DNA of 64,000 nucleotides, taken from CAZPKH01 sp964407165 (GTDB lineage: Bacteria > Bacteroidota > Bacteroidia > Bacteroidales > Muribaculaceae). Made by a program: the position numbers and the translations under genes. Under the pieces are notes generated by a model that did no database searches, had not been told where the DNA came from, and saw only the letters and a list, made by a program, of their open reading frames with translations. Of the stretch, positions 42,501-49,991 are shown one piece after another. Position 1 is the first letter of the stretch. Each line of letters starts with the position of its first letter. The stretch spans positions 1 through 64,000 of the forward strand of contig CAYOUJ010000001.1 in the NCBI GenBank assembly GCA_964407165.1, given 5' to 3'.

Positions 42501-42908
42501 GCAGCCCATGTCGTAGCCGCCGGAGGAGCTGCTTACCAGCGAGTAAGACATCTGCACGAAGTCGCCGCAGATGTCGTCGATGGAGCTCACGGTGCGGCGG
42601 CGGGGAGCCTTGTAGCTCTCGCGGGCCTTGACTGCGGCCTCGGGAGCCTCGAAGGCGCCGCTGACCGGCTCGGTGCGCATGGTCACGGCCTCGCCGAAGT
42701 CGGCCACGGGAATGTTGGCAGTGGCGACCGGTGCTGAGGCAAGCTTGGCATTTTCAATCTCTGCCAAGGGGGCCGTGATGTCTTCTGCCGGAGTAGTGAC
42801 CGGCACGTCCCCTTCGGGTGCAGAGAAGACTCCTCCAAGCTTGATGCCTGTGGCGGCCAGGGCCGTTACGCCCAGCACGCACAAGGCGGGAAGGAAAAGT
42901 TTCTTCAT
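36516..42908 (-). CDS. giant secreted GLUG-repeat surface protein
   Basis: 2130 residues. Signal peptide at about 1-20 (MKKLFLPALCVLGVTALAAT). The ATG at 42908 is preferred over one 15 codons upstream because it begins the signal peptide. An N-terminal domain (about 90-385) is followed by three modules starting near 390, 920 and 1380. Each opens with a G-x-G-T/L-E-x-x-P-Y/F-L-I motif and an FDGNGHTLSG-like turn, then many GLUG-type repeats such as CYNTGKI, CYNTGDV and GGIVGWSLGQI. The modules are separated by short Ig-like domains. The tail near 2075-2130 (WYTVSGIRV, GKIYIVRQ) resembles sorting tails of Bacteroidales surface proteins. A right-handed beta-helix adhesin or glycan-binding protein is likely. 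The repeats invite length variation. Confidence 0.88.
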   Translation of the reverse strand: MKKLFLPALCVLGVTALAATGIKLGGVFSAPEGDVPVTTPAEDITAPLAEIENAKLASAPVATANIPVADFGEAVTMRTEPVSGAFEAPEAAVKARESYKAPRRRTVSSIDDICGDFVQMSYSLVSSSSGGYDMGCWATITKVSDDSVAIERFLSNFSPSLTIKGKVDLTAGTVTFPSQVVTNDATYGDISFATCTTAGKPDRDTPVVATITDEGLSFGSAWWGLFVDSGTYADRYMYAMYNTTYERCNAQLVYGTSSGSYYYKVRVEQTMDNVATVKNFANMGMGIEVSLSTDKVATFPTAIVGYTYYNSAVCALYPISNLTYNDSGSLSTFSYGITSNPATADNVISWGEWSLMVPSTVWYGARTSGSITLDSGSFTYPTAVTANWEGEGTEASPYLIKTLDDLRAMAEVVNADTNYVYANQYGSTYTRVLLGKHFKLMNDIDMSSTSFVPIGCDWKHFFAGSFDGNGHTLSGMYVSRTGTYGFGGLFGRTDSTTVIKDLTVTGANISGSYFTGGIVGWSLGQIINCQVTNSTISTSGTACGGIAGDCTYLDGCTVTNCTITGTNGYVGGITGEVICQGTTSNPIARGVLNNCHVIDCTLNVYGSSTAPAGGVTGNAHTADVTNCSFKGYLNGQYPVGGYYPEYVYAGGVAGMTFGAKIEKCFSTGILAVYGSSARVGGLVGMLRGDIKDCYASGYVWGYSTKCSGGLTGNVLYYQPVGADSNVKSTATNCFCATYVKAETYLIDNDAEPREIFGTVGVVGATDPGTIEDNVTVTNCYYDKQLTNFGGKNYAATTAMLTATAGIEGYSSDVWVFTAGAYPRIKGLENTATAQMASSAINFNATCRADNVMDDTGLTALGDTKFYFVGSDGYATTVGTYAKIVDNNKIEIGTEAGTETLAVMNGSAYYTVPLTISPRVFEGSGLEDQPFLIKTKADLIKLSELTTTTGLQYPDTYFKICNDIDLEMDAAFLGISADGSDAHQTFMGTIDGDGHTIHRMPIHGLVWNVEPDESTGTLGTVVTNSCEGYKGFIGRLGTDGVLKNINFDADCSQWVWATTGVAVGYCYGTIDNVRNYASIKGVSCWIGGIAGQLIDGTITNCFNAGDIGSSYMDAGGIVGAGYGRIANCMNTGDIFVYRYTAFRSATSSFNYAGGIAGGTTAIGMENCVNTGHIYSATQNAGGITGSLSSTTTTSYQYTQSFAKNCLNFGIVETANLAYIGGIAGNMASSEAEQVGNWYDKQILPYGGFANKAIDGNYPCLTDSLTSGKLLTGMDAEIWDVQAGMYPVLKQFASEPSVIAARQIVVTMPDDMTAADLRGNSGLAKTDGLAWSLVKAANWTISGDSLIAPATVAYTVTDTLVGTLGTITKRIPIAAQPLCPVAGDGTEENPYLITSTNDWNSFAEWQQIMGDDMTDKFAKVTADLDFTQKDFVQFGSTVTAWNGTFDGDGHTVSGISLVTATTYTGPFNIIQSKGVLKNITFEGIVTTTVASVGGVVGDFYGKMENVVSKMNVSVSGTTARSYIAGVAARSFAGAEFTKVIFKGTVTSNGTYTTGICAYVNPRATFTDCGNEGTVSYTGTAASAYVAGIAGYCYPSTFIRCYNTGKVEVGTPTTSAYVAGLVATLNAKAGQTEGYIFQDCYNTSDITAAACPAGLVCNATAASSTTLNSTAIHASGCYNTGKIYSAKTAAVSSTSAAGLFSFYTPGSVIEDCYNTGDVTNDKSVYSAGITGYYKGSANDTARVVIRRCYNTGKITAWGNQGGGIIAYIQNYTTIDSCYNTGDIVTGNMGGGIASCFAGTSSVMTNCWNSGNITGSNSLGGLFGWGGGLTVKNCYNTGNVTGNQASASTATLANNAYGIGGLAGRGDATFTDCYNLGDVSGECQVGGLIGRPTKIKTGFSNCYNAGKVSAAHLDADGNLVACPDTCGYIIGVSPYNASYWTTNVIENTYYVTDAGSESNHPAVEGVTGLTTAELCAKAIEGMTSIGDYCLPVIPTNCGDQARMMAIRVLAPTDYTLSPLKADYFYIGFPEDALIAFSAGDIYVNKEGDAHFTTPYTGVLTITINLGDYSRQITFDCEVTSTGIEQVGEGREVISEEWYTVSGIRVLAPVAPDGKIYIVRQTYSDGTTATFKTRN

Positions 42909-42978
42909 AAGTAGATGTTTGTTATTGATGAAATTGGTGAATGAATTACGCAATAAGGCTGAGGAAGATTACACCACG

Positions 42979-43011
42979 CAAATGTAAGAATAAATAATCT
43001 AATCCGCCAAA
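42979..43011 (-). promoter_or_regulatory. promoter of the GLUG protein gene
   Basis: TTTG (43008-43011), 21 nt, TACATTTG (42979-42986), then CG on the minus strand, about 71 nt before the start. Confidence 0.72.
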
Positions 43012-43104
43012 AAATTTCGACGAAAATTATTTACACCCGATTGTCTATCGATTTTTCGACCGAAAATCGATAATCATCGATAGATTATCGACAACCATCG
43101 ATTT

Positions 43105-43281
43105 AAAAGACAAAAACGCGTCACCTCCTGCTCGGAGACGACGCGCCTGAACATGTGTGAAAAATAATGTGTTTCGCTCTTTTCCCTTCAAGCCGGCATC
43201 GCCGGCGGCTGTATGCGAAACTTCCTTTAGTACTTCCTTGTGGTAGGGAGTAAAGAGAGTGCTCGGTCTACTTGTTTTTCG
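43105..43281 (-). ncRNA. candidate small structured RNA of about 175 nt
   Basis: A -7 box (TAACTTTGCACT) lies just upstream, and a strong intrinsic terminator closes the unit. Inside, CTCTTT..TCCCT can pair with AGGGA..AAAGAG, GTTTCGC with GCGAAAC, and GCCGGC with GCCGGC around a GAT loop. The first two pairings cross, so they form either a pseudoknot or two alternative folds. It also contains two copies of AAGGAAGT. An 89-codon open frame overlaps it but has no protein-like features. I cannot place it in a known RNA family; a 6S-like or trans-acting regulator is possible. The rest of the 42909-43463 gap holds promoters and ATCGAT-rich inverted repeats (about 43040-43102). Confidence 0.6.
43111..43145 (-). 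terminator. terminator of candidate small RNA
   Basis: On the minus strand CGCGTC and GACGCG arms (43117-43145) with inner CTCC/GGAG pairing are followed by GTTTTTG. Confidence 0.82.
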
Positions 43282-43287
43282 ACAGTG

Positions 43288-43295
43288 CAAAGTTA
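43288..43295 (-). promoter_or_regulatory. -7 box of candidate small RNA
   Basis: TAACTTTG followed by CACTG on the minus strand. No good TTTG at -33. Confidence 0.55.
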
Positions 43296-43446
43296 GTTCA
43301 ACGCTAATCTTCAATCTGTAACAATCTTTTAAAGTTTGTCACAAAAATTGCGACGAAAAGTCTCAATCGCAATTTTTGTGACACATTTTGCCGACGCGTG
43401 ACATCAATTTCACATTTTCTGCTTCGCCTTTTTGGTCGATTACTCG

Positions 43447-43454
43447 TAACTTTG
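43447..43454 (+). promoter_or_regulatory. -7 box of TPR/AraC regulator gene
   Basis: TAACTTTG ends 9 nt before the ATG at 43464, so the mRNA would be leaderless or nearly so. Confidence 0.6.
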
Positions 43455-43463
43455 CCTGCGTAT

Positions 43464-45239
43464 ATGAAACGCATCTATTATCTGTCTGCCATCGTGCTGC
43501 CGTTACTCCTTGCAGCAGCCTGCAACCACGCTCCGGCGGGGCGCGAGGGCGCTGCCCCTCTCCAAGCCGACTCCACCCACACGGTCCATTATGTCAACGA
43601 CATCTGCATGACCGAGCCGGGGCGCGCCCTCGCCATACTCGACGAGATGGAGCGCGATGCCACAGTGCCCCAATGTCGCATCGACCGTACACGCTCGGTG
43701 GTCTACAACAACGGCTTCCACAAATACCAGCTTGCGCAGTATTACGGCCTGAAGGTAGCCGACAACACGGAATATAAGGAATTATATCCCGAGGACTATG
43801 TCCGCAACTTCAACGAGATTGCCGACCGCTACATCCGCACCGGCCAATACGAGCAGGCGCTGCGCACTGTCGACCGCGGCCTGGAAGCGGCGGCGTCATG
43901 CGCCGTGCCCGCTCATGTGGCAGCCCTGCGCAACCTGCGCGGGGAGGCGTGGTATCGCCTGGGCAACCGTGACAAGGGAATGGCAGAGATAGGGGAGGCC
44001 ATTCGTGAGCTGGAGAAACTTGCCCGTGGGGCTGACACATACCTGGTAGCCGACGACTGGTTGCTCTCCACCGGTCGCGTCATCGAGATGCTCACTCAGG
44101 GGGGTGATGCCGCGAAGGCTGTGACGCTCTTCCCACGAATGCTCGCCGCCCTCGACGCCGTGGAGCATGGCCCTGACATCACTGATGGGGTCATAGAATA
44201 TCGGCGCGTGGCCGTTTACGGCCAGATGCTGCAGACCGCTCTTGCTCCCGGCTCAGGTGTGAGCGAACACGACATTGACGGTTATTTCAACCAACTTCGG
44301 CAGACCTCCATCTTCGACACCCCTACGGGTCAGGCGATGGCCTTCTCTTATTACATGCATCGCCGGGACTACCCGGCGGCGCGGCGCGCCATTACCTCTG
44401 CCATGGTGCATTACCGACAGAACGCAGACACGGTCTGCGAGCATTACCGCCAGTTGCTGGAATGGCGCGTGCAGCTTGCCGAGGCCACGGGGGAGACGGC
44501 CGCAGGCTTCACCACGGCCCGCGCACTGGTGGCGCTCACCGACACGCTGCGGCATCGCGAACTTGACTCTAACGCCCGCGAATACATGGAGGTGTCGGAG
44601 CGGCGCCAACAGGAGGCGGAGGTAAGCCAGGCGCGTACCAGCCTCCACTTCACTCGCATTGCCCTCGTGTTAGCCGGTGCCGTAATCGTCCTGTTGGTGG
44701 TGTTCTTCGTCCGCAGCCGCCATTACATACGGCGTCTCAAGCGCAAAGACGAGGCCCTGACGCGCAACATCAACGAGCTTGTCGAGGCCCACCGCAGCAT
44801 GTTTGATCCGGAAGAGGATTTGGAGCGGGGCGGCGCCCTCGCGCCCCGCAGTGGAGAGTCGGTGCCCGTTTCCCGCGAGGGAACGACCTCGCTCCAGAGC
44901 GACCGAGATCTGTTTGAGAAGGTCAACCGTGTGATTATCAAGGAGCGCCTGTTCCTCGAGCCGGAGATCAACCGCACAGAGCTTATGAGCCGCTTCGGTG
45001 TCCCCGGCTACCGCTTCGCCTCGCTGTTTCAGGATCACGCCGGCAAGTCATACAAGCAATATATCCACGATTTGCGCCTGGAGTACGCACTGCAGCTGCT
45101 CATCGACAACCCGGAGTACACCATCGAGCACATCGCTCTGGAATGCGGCTACCAAAACCGCACCACCTTCTATCGCCGCTTTGTCGAGAAATATGGCCTG
45201 ACCCCCACCCAGCTCCGCGACCGCCAAAACAGCTTATAA
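43464..45239 (+). CDS. membrane-anchored TPR regulator with AraC-type HTH
   Basis: 591 residues from the ATG at 43464. N-terminal lipoprotein-like signal (LPLLLAAAC, Cys near 20), then an extracytoplasmic alpha-helical TPR-like region (about 35-380). A membrane helix follows (IALVLAGAVIVLLVVFFV, about 395-415), then a basic linker and a C-terminal AraC DNA-binding domain (about 490-588) with NRTELMSRFGVPGYRFASLF and HIALECGYQNRTTFYRRFVEKYG. The layout implies periplasmic sensing joined to cytosolic DNA binding, as in other Bacteroidetes membrane-tethered AraC regulators. Ligand and targets are unknown. It carries three copies of the GC-rich intragenic element, near residues 25-33, 453-462 and 469-479. 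Confidence 0.87.
   Translation: MKRIYYLSAIVLPLLLAAACNHAPAGREGAAPLQADSTHTVHYVNDICMTEPGRALAILDEMERDATVPQCRIDRTRSVVYNNGFHKYQLAQYYGLKVADNTEYKELYPEDYVRNFNEIADRYIRTGQYEQALRTVDRGLEAAASCAVPAHVAALRNLRGEAWYRLGNRDKGMAEIGEAIRELEKLARGADTYLVADDWLLSTGRVIEMLTQGGDAAKAVTLFPRMLAALDAVEHGPDITDGVIEYRRVAVYGQMLQTALAPGSGVSEHDIDGYFNQLRQTSIFDTPTGQAMAFSYYMHRRDYPAARRAITSAMVHYRQNADTVCEHYRQLLEWRVQLAEATGETAAGFTTARALVALTDTLRHRELDSNAREYMEVSERRQQEAEVSQARTSLHFTRIALVLAGAVIVLLVVFFVRSRHYIRRLKRKDEALTRNINELVEAHRSMFDPEEDLERGGALAPRSGESVPVSREGTTSLQSDRDLFEKVNRVIIKERLFLEPEINRTELMSRFGVPGYRFASLFQDHAGKSYKQYIHDLRLEYALQLLIDNPEYTIEHIALECGYQNRTTFYRRFVEKYGLTPTQLRDRQNSL
43538..43563 (+). repeat. intragenic GC-rich element, copy A
   Basis: GGGGCGCGAGGGCGCTGCCC plus CTCTCC, translated as REGAAPLQ just after the lipobox of the AraC-type regulator. 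Confidence 0.75.
44822..44851 (-). repeat. intragenic GC-rich element, copy B1
   Basis: Reverse complement is identical over 30 nt to the copy in the AsmA-like gene (55171-55200). Here it is read in a different frame as ERGGALAPRS. It lies between the membrane helix and the HTH. Confidence 0.85.
44868..44900 (+). repeat. intragenic GC-rich element, copy B2 (diverged)
   Basis: CGCGAGGGAACGACCTCGCT plus CC shares the GCGAGGG core and the CGCTCC end with the other copies. It is translated as REGTTSLQ, 16 nt after B1. Confidence 0.6.
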
Positions 45240-45250
45240 CTTATAACTTA

Positions 45251-45297
45251 TTCAAGTTTCGCATGTTGTGGCGGAGCCACAACATGCGAAACTTGAA
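45251..45297. repeat. perfect 22-bp hairpin after the AraC-type regulator
   Basis: Arms TTCAAGTTTCGCATGTTGTG-GC and its complement, with a GGA loop. A partial copy (GCGAAACTTGAA) follows at about 45387-45398. Between them are four AATTCGCGT-type 9-nt repeats (about 45322-45360), and TTATAAC heptads flank the unit. Confidence 0.85.
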
Positions 45298-45446
45298 TTA
45301 ATTTGTTGATAATAAAATTTTTAATTCGCGTAATTCGCGTAATTCGTTTAATTCGCGTTCCTGCCGACTGATTACGACTTGCGAAACTTGAATAACTTAT
45401 AACTTATAACTTATAACTTCCATCCGGCAGGTTCTATAAGCCCTAT

Positions 45447-45480
45447 AAGCCCTATAAGTCTTATATGACTTATAGGGCTT
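45447..45480. terminator. AAGCCCTATAAG palindrome downstream of rprY
   Basis: 12-bp arms and a 10-nt loop, with TTTT on the plus-strand side, so it could terminate the AraC-type regulator transcript. It differs by one loop base from the copy at 47973-48006 on the other side of rprXY. Confidence 0.75.
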
Positions 45481-45499
45481 TTAAATGCTTAATTATGTA

Positions 45500-46207
<708 letters not shown>

Positions 46208-46213
46208 AATGGT

Positions 46214-47752
46214 TTAGTCGGTTTTTATGGTTGGTAATGTTATTATGAATTTCGTTCCTTTGCCCAGTGTGCTCTCGACGTCGATTTCGCCACCTAACTC
46301 TCCCACCATCTTGTGGACGTAGGCGAGGCCGAGGCCGAAGCCCTTGACGTCGTGGCGGTTGCCGGTAGACACGCGGTAAAATTTCTCGAAGATGCGCTTG
46401 AGGTCCTCCTTGCGGATGCCGATGCCGTTGTCGCGCACGGTAATCTGCACTTCGCCGCGGGCGGGGAGGTCTTTGGTGGCAACTTCCAGTTCGAGGGGGA
46501 CGTCCTCGCGGCGGTATTTGACGGCGTTGTCAAGCAGGTTGAATATCACGTTGGTGAAGTGCATCTCGTCGACGTTGACTATCGGGTCTTCGGCGTCGAG
46601 GTGAGCCTCTATGTGGCCGCCGTATTTCTCGACCTTGAGCTTGAACGTGGCGGTGATGTTTGCGATGGCCACGTTGACGTCCACGTCGGTGAGCTTGAGG
46701 GTTGCCTTCTGACGGTCGAACATCGATATCTGCAGCACCTTCTCGACCTGGAAGCGCAGGCGCTTGGTCTCGTCGTTGATGACGGTGGAGATGTGCTGGA
46801 GCATCGTCGGCGACTTGCGCACGGAGCTGTCGTTAAGCATCTGCGCCGCAAGCGATATGGTGGATATGGGGGTCTTGAACTCGTGGGTCATGTTGTTGAT
46901 GAAGTCGTTCTTCATCTCCGTCAGCTTCTTCTGTCGGAACGCAACGATGATGGTGTAGAGGAACACCAGGAAGAGGATGAGAGTCAGCGAGAACGACGGG
47001 ATCATGAACCGGATGGAGGTGTACAGGAAATCCTTCTTCGATGGGAAGTAGACACGCAGGTAGTTCATCTTGTTCTGCGGGTCGTTGGGGAAGAGGGTCT
47101 GCACGAACATGTTGTTGTCGCCGGCGTTGGCGGGGTTGTAGCCGGCTGACTTGTAGATGATGCGGCCGGCGCGGTTGACGACGGCGAACTCGAAGGGGAT
47201 GGTGATGCCGTTGTTCTCAAGCTCGCCGGTGAGGTAGTCGGAGACAACGGCGGAGTCGGCGCGCTCCTGAATGGGCCGATTGCTGGCCTGGTTGAGGATG
47301 TTGAGTATCACCTCGTCGAGCATACCTTTCTGGTAGATGTACTGTCCGCGGAGCACCTCCTGCATGGCGCGGTAGCGGTCCTGCCGGTTCATCTGCGCGC
47401 CGCCGACAGGCGGGAGGTCGCCGATGTTACCCTTGAGCGTCAGGTCGCCCTTGACGCCCTCGGAGGTGGTGAAGGAGTATTTTATGCCCGACACGTTGGT
47501 CCCTGACTTGGAGGAGGATATGCGGGAGTTGAACGTCGACTCAAACTGCATCGCGTCTTGCTCGAGGAAGTGCTTGGTCTCGTCCTGCTCGAGCTGCGTG
47601 GTGACGGCATAGAGGCTGCGGCGGACGCCCTCGACGAACTGGTCGTTGCGCATCTGCACCATGTTGTGCATGTACATGATCTGCACGTACAGCAGCCCCG
47701 CGAATGTCAGGGCCATGATGATGGTGAGGAACCAGATTGTCGACTTTTTCAT
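46214..47752 (-). CDS. rprX: RprX-type sensor histidine kinase
   Basis: 512 residues. Membrane helix 7-28, periplasmic sensor about 30-250, second helix about 254-275. The H box contains NNMTHEFKTPISTISLA, with phosphorylated His near residue 296. ATP-binding motifs are NLLDNAVKYRRED (N box), VRDNGIGIRKEDLKRIFEKF and GFGLGLAYV. It pairs with RprY. The name comes from similarity to the Bacteroides fragilis RprX/RprY system; the signal is not known from sequence. Confidence 0.93.
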   Translation of the reverse strand: MKKSTIWFLTIIMALTFAGLLYVQIMYMHNMVQMRNDQFVEGVRRSLYAVTTQLEQDETKHFLEQDAMQFESTFNSRISSSKSGTNVSGIKYSFTTSEGVKGDLTLKGNIGDLPPVGGAQMNRQDRYRAMQEVLRGQYIYQKGMLDEVILNILNQASNRPIQERADSAVVSDYLTGELENNGITIPFEFAVVNRAGRIIYKSAGYNPANAGDNNMFVQTLFPNDPQNKMNYLRVYFPSKKDFLYTSIRFMIPSFSLTLILFLVFLYTIIVAFRQKKLTEMKNDFINNMTHEFKTPISTISLAAQMLNDSSVRKSPTMLQHISTVINDETKRLRFQVEKVLQISMFDRQKATLKLTDVDVNVAIANITATFKLKVEKYGGHIEAHLDAEDPIVNVDEMHFTNVIFNLLDNAVKYRREDVPLELEVATKDLPARGEVQITVRDNGIGIRKEDLKRIFEKFYRVSTGNRHDVKGFGLGLAYVHKMVGELGGEIDVESTLGKGTKFIITLPTIKTD

Positions 47753-47889
47753 TTTAAACGGTGTGCTGCGCGACAGTTAAAAATTCACTTATATTATGTT
47801 AACAGACTTAGATAGTTTTTAGTTTTTATGGTTCGCTTTCTTTGAATACTGAAAACCGGATAACATCCGCGCCCTTTAACATTTGAGTG

Positions 47890-47921
47890 CAAAATTAACA
47901 TAAAATTTTCACCCGTGCAAA
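47890..47921 (-). promoter_or_regulatory. rprXY promoter
   Basis: TTTG (47918-47921), 20 nt, TAATTTTG (47890-47897), then CACTC on the minus strand. The leader is about 130 nt. The 324-nt gap 47753-48076 otherwise holds the palindrome at 47973-48006 and a heptad array. Confidence 0.75.
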
Positions 47922-47972
47922 TTTTTTCGCCCTTTTTAGACGAAATCCCCCCTTTTAGGGACAAAACACAAC

Positions 47973-48006
47973 AAGCCCTATAAGTCTTATAGGACTTATA
48001 GGGCTT
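47973..48006. terminator. AAGCCCTATAAG palindrome, second copy
   Basis: Same 34-bp palindrome as at 45447-45480, with one mismatch in the loop. On the minus strand it is followed by GTTGTGTTTTG, so it may terminate fba. A half-copy extends to 48026. Confidence 0.75.
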
Positions 48007-48031
48007 ATAGTGCTTATAGGGCTTATAACTT

Positions 48032-48076
48032 GCCCGGATGGCAGTTATAAACTATAAGTTATAAACTGTAAGTTAG
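48032..48076. repeat. AGTTATA heptad array with CCGGATGGC motif, downstream of fba
   Basis: CCGGATGGC is followed by AGTTATA/AACTATA units (period 7) running to the fba stop codon. The same CCGGATGGCAGTTATA string recurs after secA. Confidence 0.75.
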
Positions 48077-49072
48077 TCAGGCTTTGCCGTTGCTGCCAAG
48101 CACGTTCTCGATCTTGTGCTTGTAGAGCTTCGTCATCTCGTCGCGGGCCGGCCCGAGGTACTTGCGCGGGTCAAACTCGCCGGGCTTCTCGTTGAACGTC
48201 TTGCGGATGGCGGCGGTCATGGCCAGGCGGCTGTCGGAGTCGATGTTGATCTTGCAGACAGCGCTCTTGGCGGCCTTGCGGAGCTGCTCCTCGGGGATGC
48301 CGATGGCGTCGGGGAGCTTGCCGCCGTTGGCGTTGATGATGTCGACGTACTCCTGGGGCACGCTTGAGGAGCCGTGGAGCACGATGGGGAAGCCCGGCAG
48401 TTTCTCCATGACGGCGTCGAGCACGTCGAAAGCCAGCGGCGGGGGCACGAGGCGGCCGTTCTCGTCGCGCGTGCACTGTGCGGGGGTGAACTTGTATGCG
48501 CCGTGGCTGGTGCCGATGCTGATGGCGAGGCTGTCGCAACCGGTGCGGGTGGCGAAGTCGATGACCTCCTCGGGGTCGGTGTAGGTATGGTGGTCAGAGC
48601 TTACCTCGTCCTCGACGCCGGCGAGCACGCCCAGCTCACCCTCGACGGTCACGTCGTACTGGTGGGCGTAGTCTACTACCTTCTTGGTCAAGGCCACGTT
48701 CTCCTCGTAGGGGAGGTGCGAGCCGTCGATCATGACGGAGGAGAAGCCGTTGTCGATGCAGTCCTTGCACAGCTCGAAAGTGTCGCCGTGGTCCAGGTGC
48801 AGCACTATCTGCGGGTTCTCCCAGCCCAGCTCCTTGGCGTATGCCACGGCGCCCTGGGCCATGTAGCGCAGCAGGGTGGCGTTGGCGTAGTTACGGGCGC
48901 CCTTCGACACCTGCAGGATCACTGGCGAACGGTCGTCGGACGCAGCCTTGATGATGGCCTGCAGCTGCTCCATGTTGTTGAAGTTGAACGCGGGGATGGC
49001 GTAGCCGCCCTTGATGGCCTTGGCAAACATCTCGCGGGTGTTGACCAAACCTAAGTCTTTGTAGCTTACCAT
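48077..49072 (-). CDS. fba: class II fructose-1,6-bisphosphate aldolase
   Basis: Zn-dependent cleavage of FBP to DHAP and GAP in glycolysis, or the reverse. It has 331 residues. IPAFNFNNMEQLQAI is at the N-terminus. The zinc and catalytic region is HLDHGDTFELCKDCI near residue 92. DGSHLPYEENVALTK, VEGELGVLAG, SIGTSHGAYKF and LHGSSSVPQEYV are all typical. It is monocistronic with its own promoter at 49117-49124. Confidence 0.96.
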   Translation of the reverse strand: MVSYKDLGLVNTREMFAKAIKGGYAIPAFNFNNMEQLQAIIKAASDDRSPVILQVSKGARNYANATLLRYMAQGAVAYAKELGWENPQIVLHLDHGDTFELCKDCIDNGFSSVMIDGSHLPYEENVALTKKVVDYAHQYDVTVEGELGVLAGVEDEVSSDHHTYTDPEEVIDFATRTGCDSLAISIGTSHGAYKFTPAQCTRDENGRLVPPPLAFDVLDAVMEKLPGFPIVLHGSSSVPQEYVDIINANGGKLPDAIGIPEEQLRKAAKSAVCKINIDSDSRLAMTAAIRKTFNEKPGEFDPRKYLGPARDEMTKLYKHKIENVLGSNGKA

Positions 49073-49116
49073 AGTTTGCTTGTTGTTATGTTTAATTGGG
49101 TTGTTGTTTTCCGCCG

Positions 49117-49124
49117 CAAAGTTA
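49117..49124 (-). promoter_or_regulatory. -7 box of fba
   Basis: TAACTTTG followed by CGGC on the minus strand, about 45 nt before the start. Confidence 0.58.
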
Positions 49125-49131
49125 GCAAAAA

Positions 49132-49230
49132 AAGCACAGATTAAAGCACAGATTTCACAGATTTCACAGATTTTTATTTTTTTAATCTGTGAAATCTGAG
49201 AAATCTGATTAATCTGTGCTTTAATCTGTA
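49132..49230. repeat. mirrored 9-nt array between fba and the lipoprotein gene
   Basis: CACAGATTT units on the left and AAATCTGTG/AAATCTGAG units on the right around a T-rich centre. The outer arms also pair (GCACAGATTAAAGCACAGAT with its complement). The period here is 9 rather than 7. Confidence 0.8.
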
Positions 49231-49239
49231 AATATTTGC

Positions 49240-49247
49240 TAAATTTG
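49240..49247 (+). promoter_or_regulatory. -7 box of the OB-fold-like lipoprotein gene
   Basis: TAAATTTG followed by CACCC, 13 nt before the ATG at 49261. The leader would be very short. Confidence 0.58.
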
Positions 49248-49260
49248 CACCCGCAAATAC

Positions 49261-49902
49261 ATGACCATGAGACGTACCACTTCGATTTCTGCCCTTATAA
49301 TAATATGTGTCTACCTCTTTGCTGCCTGTCACGGCGGCGGTGACCGTGACCAAACTCCGGCTGTCGACACCACCGAGATGCTCACCGTCGACCGGCTGCT
49401 TGCCAATCCCGAGGAGTATGTGGGCAAACGTGTCACCGTCATCGGCGACGTCGACCATTTCGGCATCTACGAAGGGCGCCGCATGTTCATGCGCTGCGAC
49501 GATAACGACTCTCTGCACCTGCGCTGCGACGCCACCGCCGCCATCGGCGGTAATTTCAACCAGGACATAGTCGGGCGCCGCATAATCATCAAGGGACTTC
49601 TTCAAGAGCGCCGCATCGACGAGGCCTACATCGACCGCCTCACCCAGAGCTTTATGGCCCATCACGAGCAGCTCGACCAAAAGCAGGCTGAGACACAGGC
49701 CTCGCTTCCTGACTACCTCGTCGAGACGGCCACCGACAAGACCGTCTATGGCGGCCTGACCAAGACCCGCAACCCCGACTCAATGTTCGCCCAGACCATC
49801 GAGGAATACCGTCGCCAGATAGCCGCCCGCCGCGCCCTCGACGGCAAAGACTATATCTCCGCCTACTACGTCGACGTCATCGAAACCCTCAACGCCCAAT
49901 AA
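49261..49902 (+). CDS. lipoprotein with OB-fold-like domain
   Basis: 213 residues. Signal peptide with lipobox LFAAC (Cys near 23). Residues 35-115 (LLANPEEYVGKRVTVIGDV, GRRIIIKGLL) resemble tRNA_anti/OB-fold-like lipoproteins of Bacteroidetes. The C-terminal 90 residues are helical and charged. The function is unknown; a cell-envelope location is likely. The ATG two codons later is an alternative start. It is a single gene, followed by a large palindromic element. Confidence 0.75.
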   Translation: MTMRRTTSISALIIICVYLFAACHGGGDRDQTPAVDTTEMLTVDRLLANPEEYVGKRVTVIGDVDHFGIYEGRRMFMRCDDNDSLHLRCDATAAIGGNFNQDIVGRRIIIKGLLQERRIDEAYIDRLTQSFMAHHEQLDQKQAETQASLPDYLVETATDKTVYGGLTKTRNPDSMFAQTIEEYRRQIAARRALDGKDYISAYYVDVIETLNAQ

Positions 49903-49991
49903 CCAACAACCCATCCCCCTCGACAATAACCGATTTTGTTGAACTATATCTCGATTTTATATTTAGAAAAGGCGCACCAAAGGAGCGCGAT

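Noticed and set aside
36516..42908. Phage tail or transposon origin for the giant gene
   Set aside because: No phage or transposase neighbours; the signal peptide and GLUG modules fit a surface protein.
43105..43281. Assignment of the small RNA as tmRNA, SRP RNA or RNase P RNA
   Set aside because: No tRNA-like ends or tag frame, no SRP loop, and no RNase P core; size and motifs do not fit.
43045..43314. 89-codon open frame between the GLUG gene and the AraC-type regulator
   Set aside because: It overlaps a promoter, hairpins and a terminator; the region looks like RNA, not protein.
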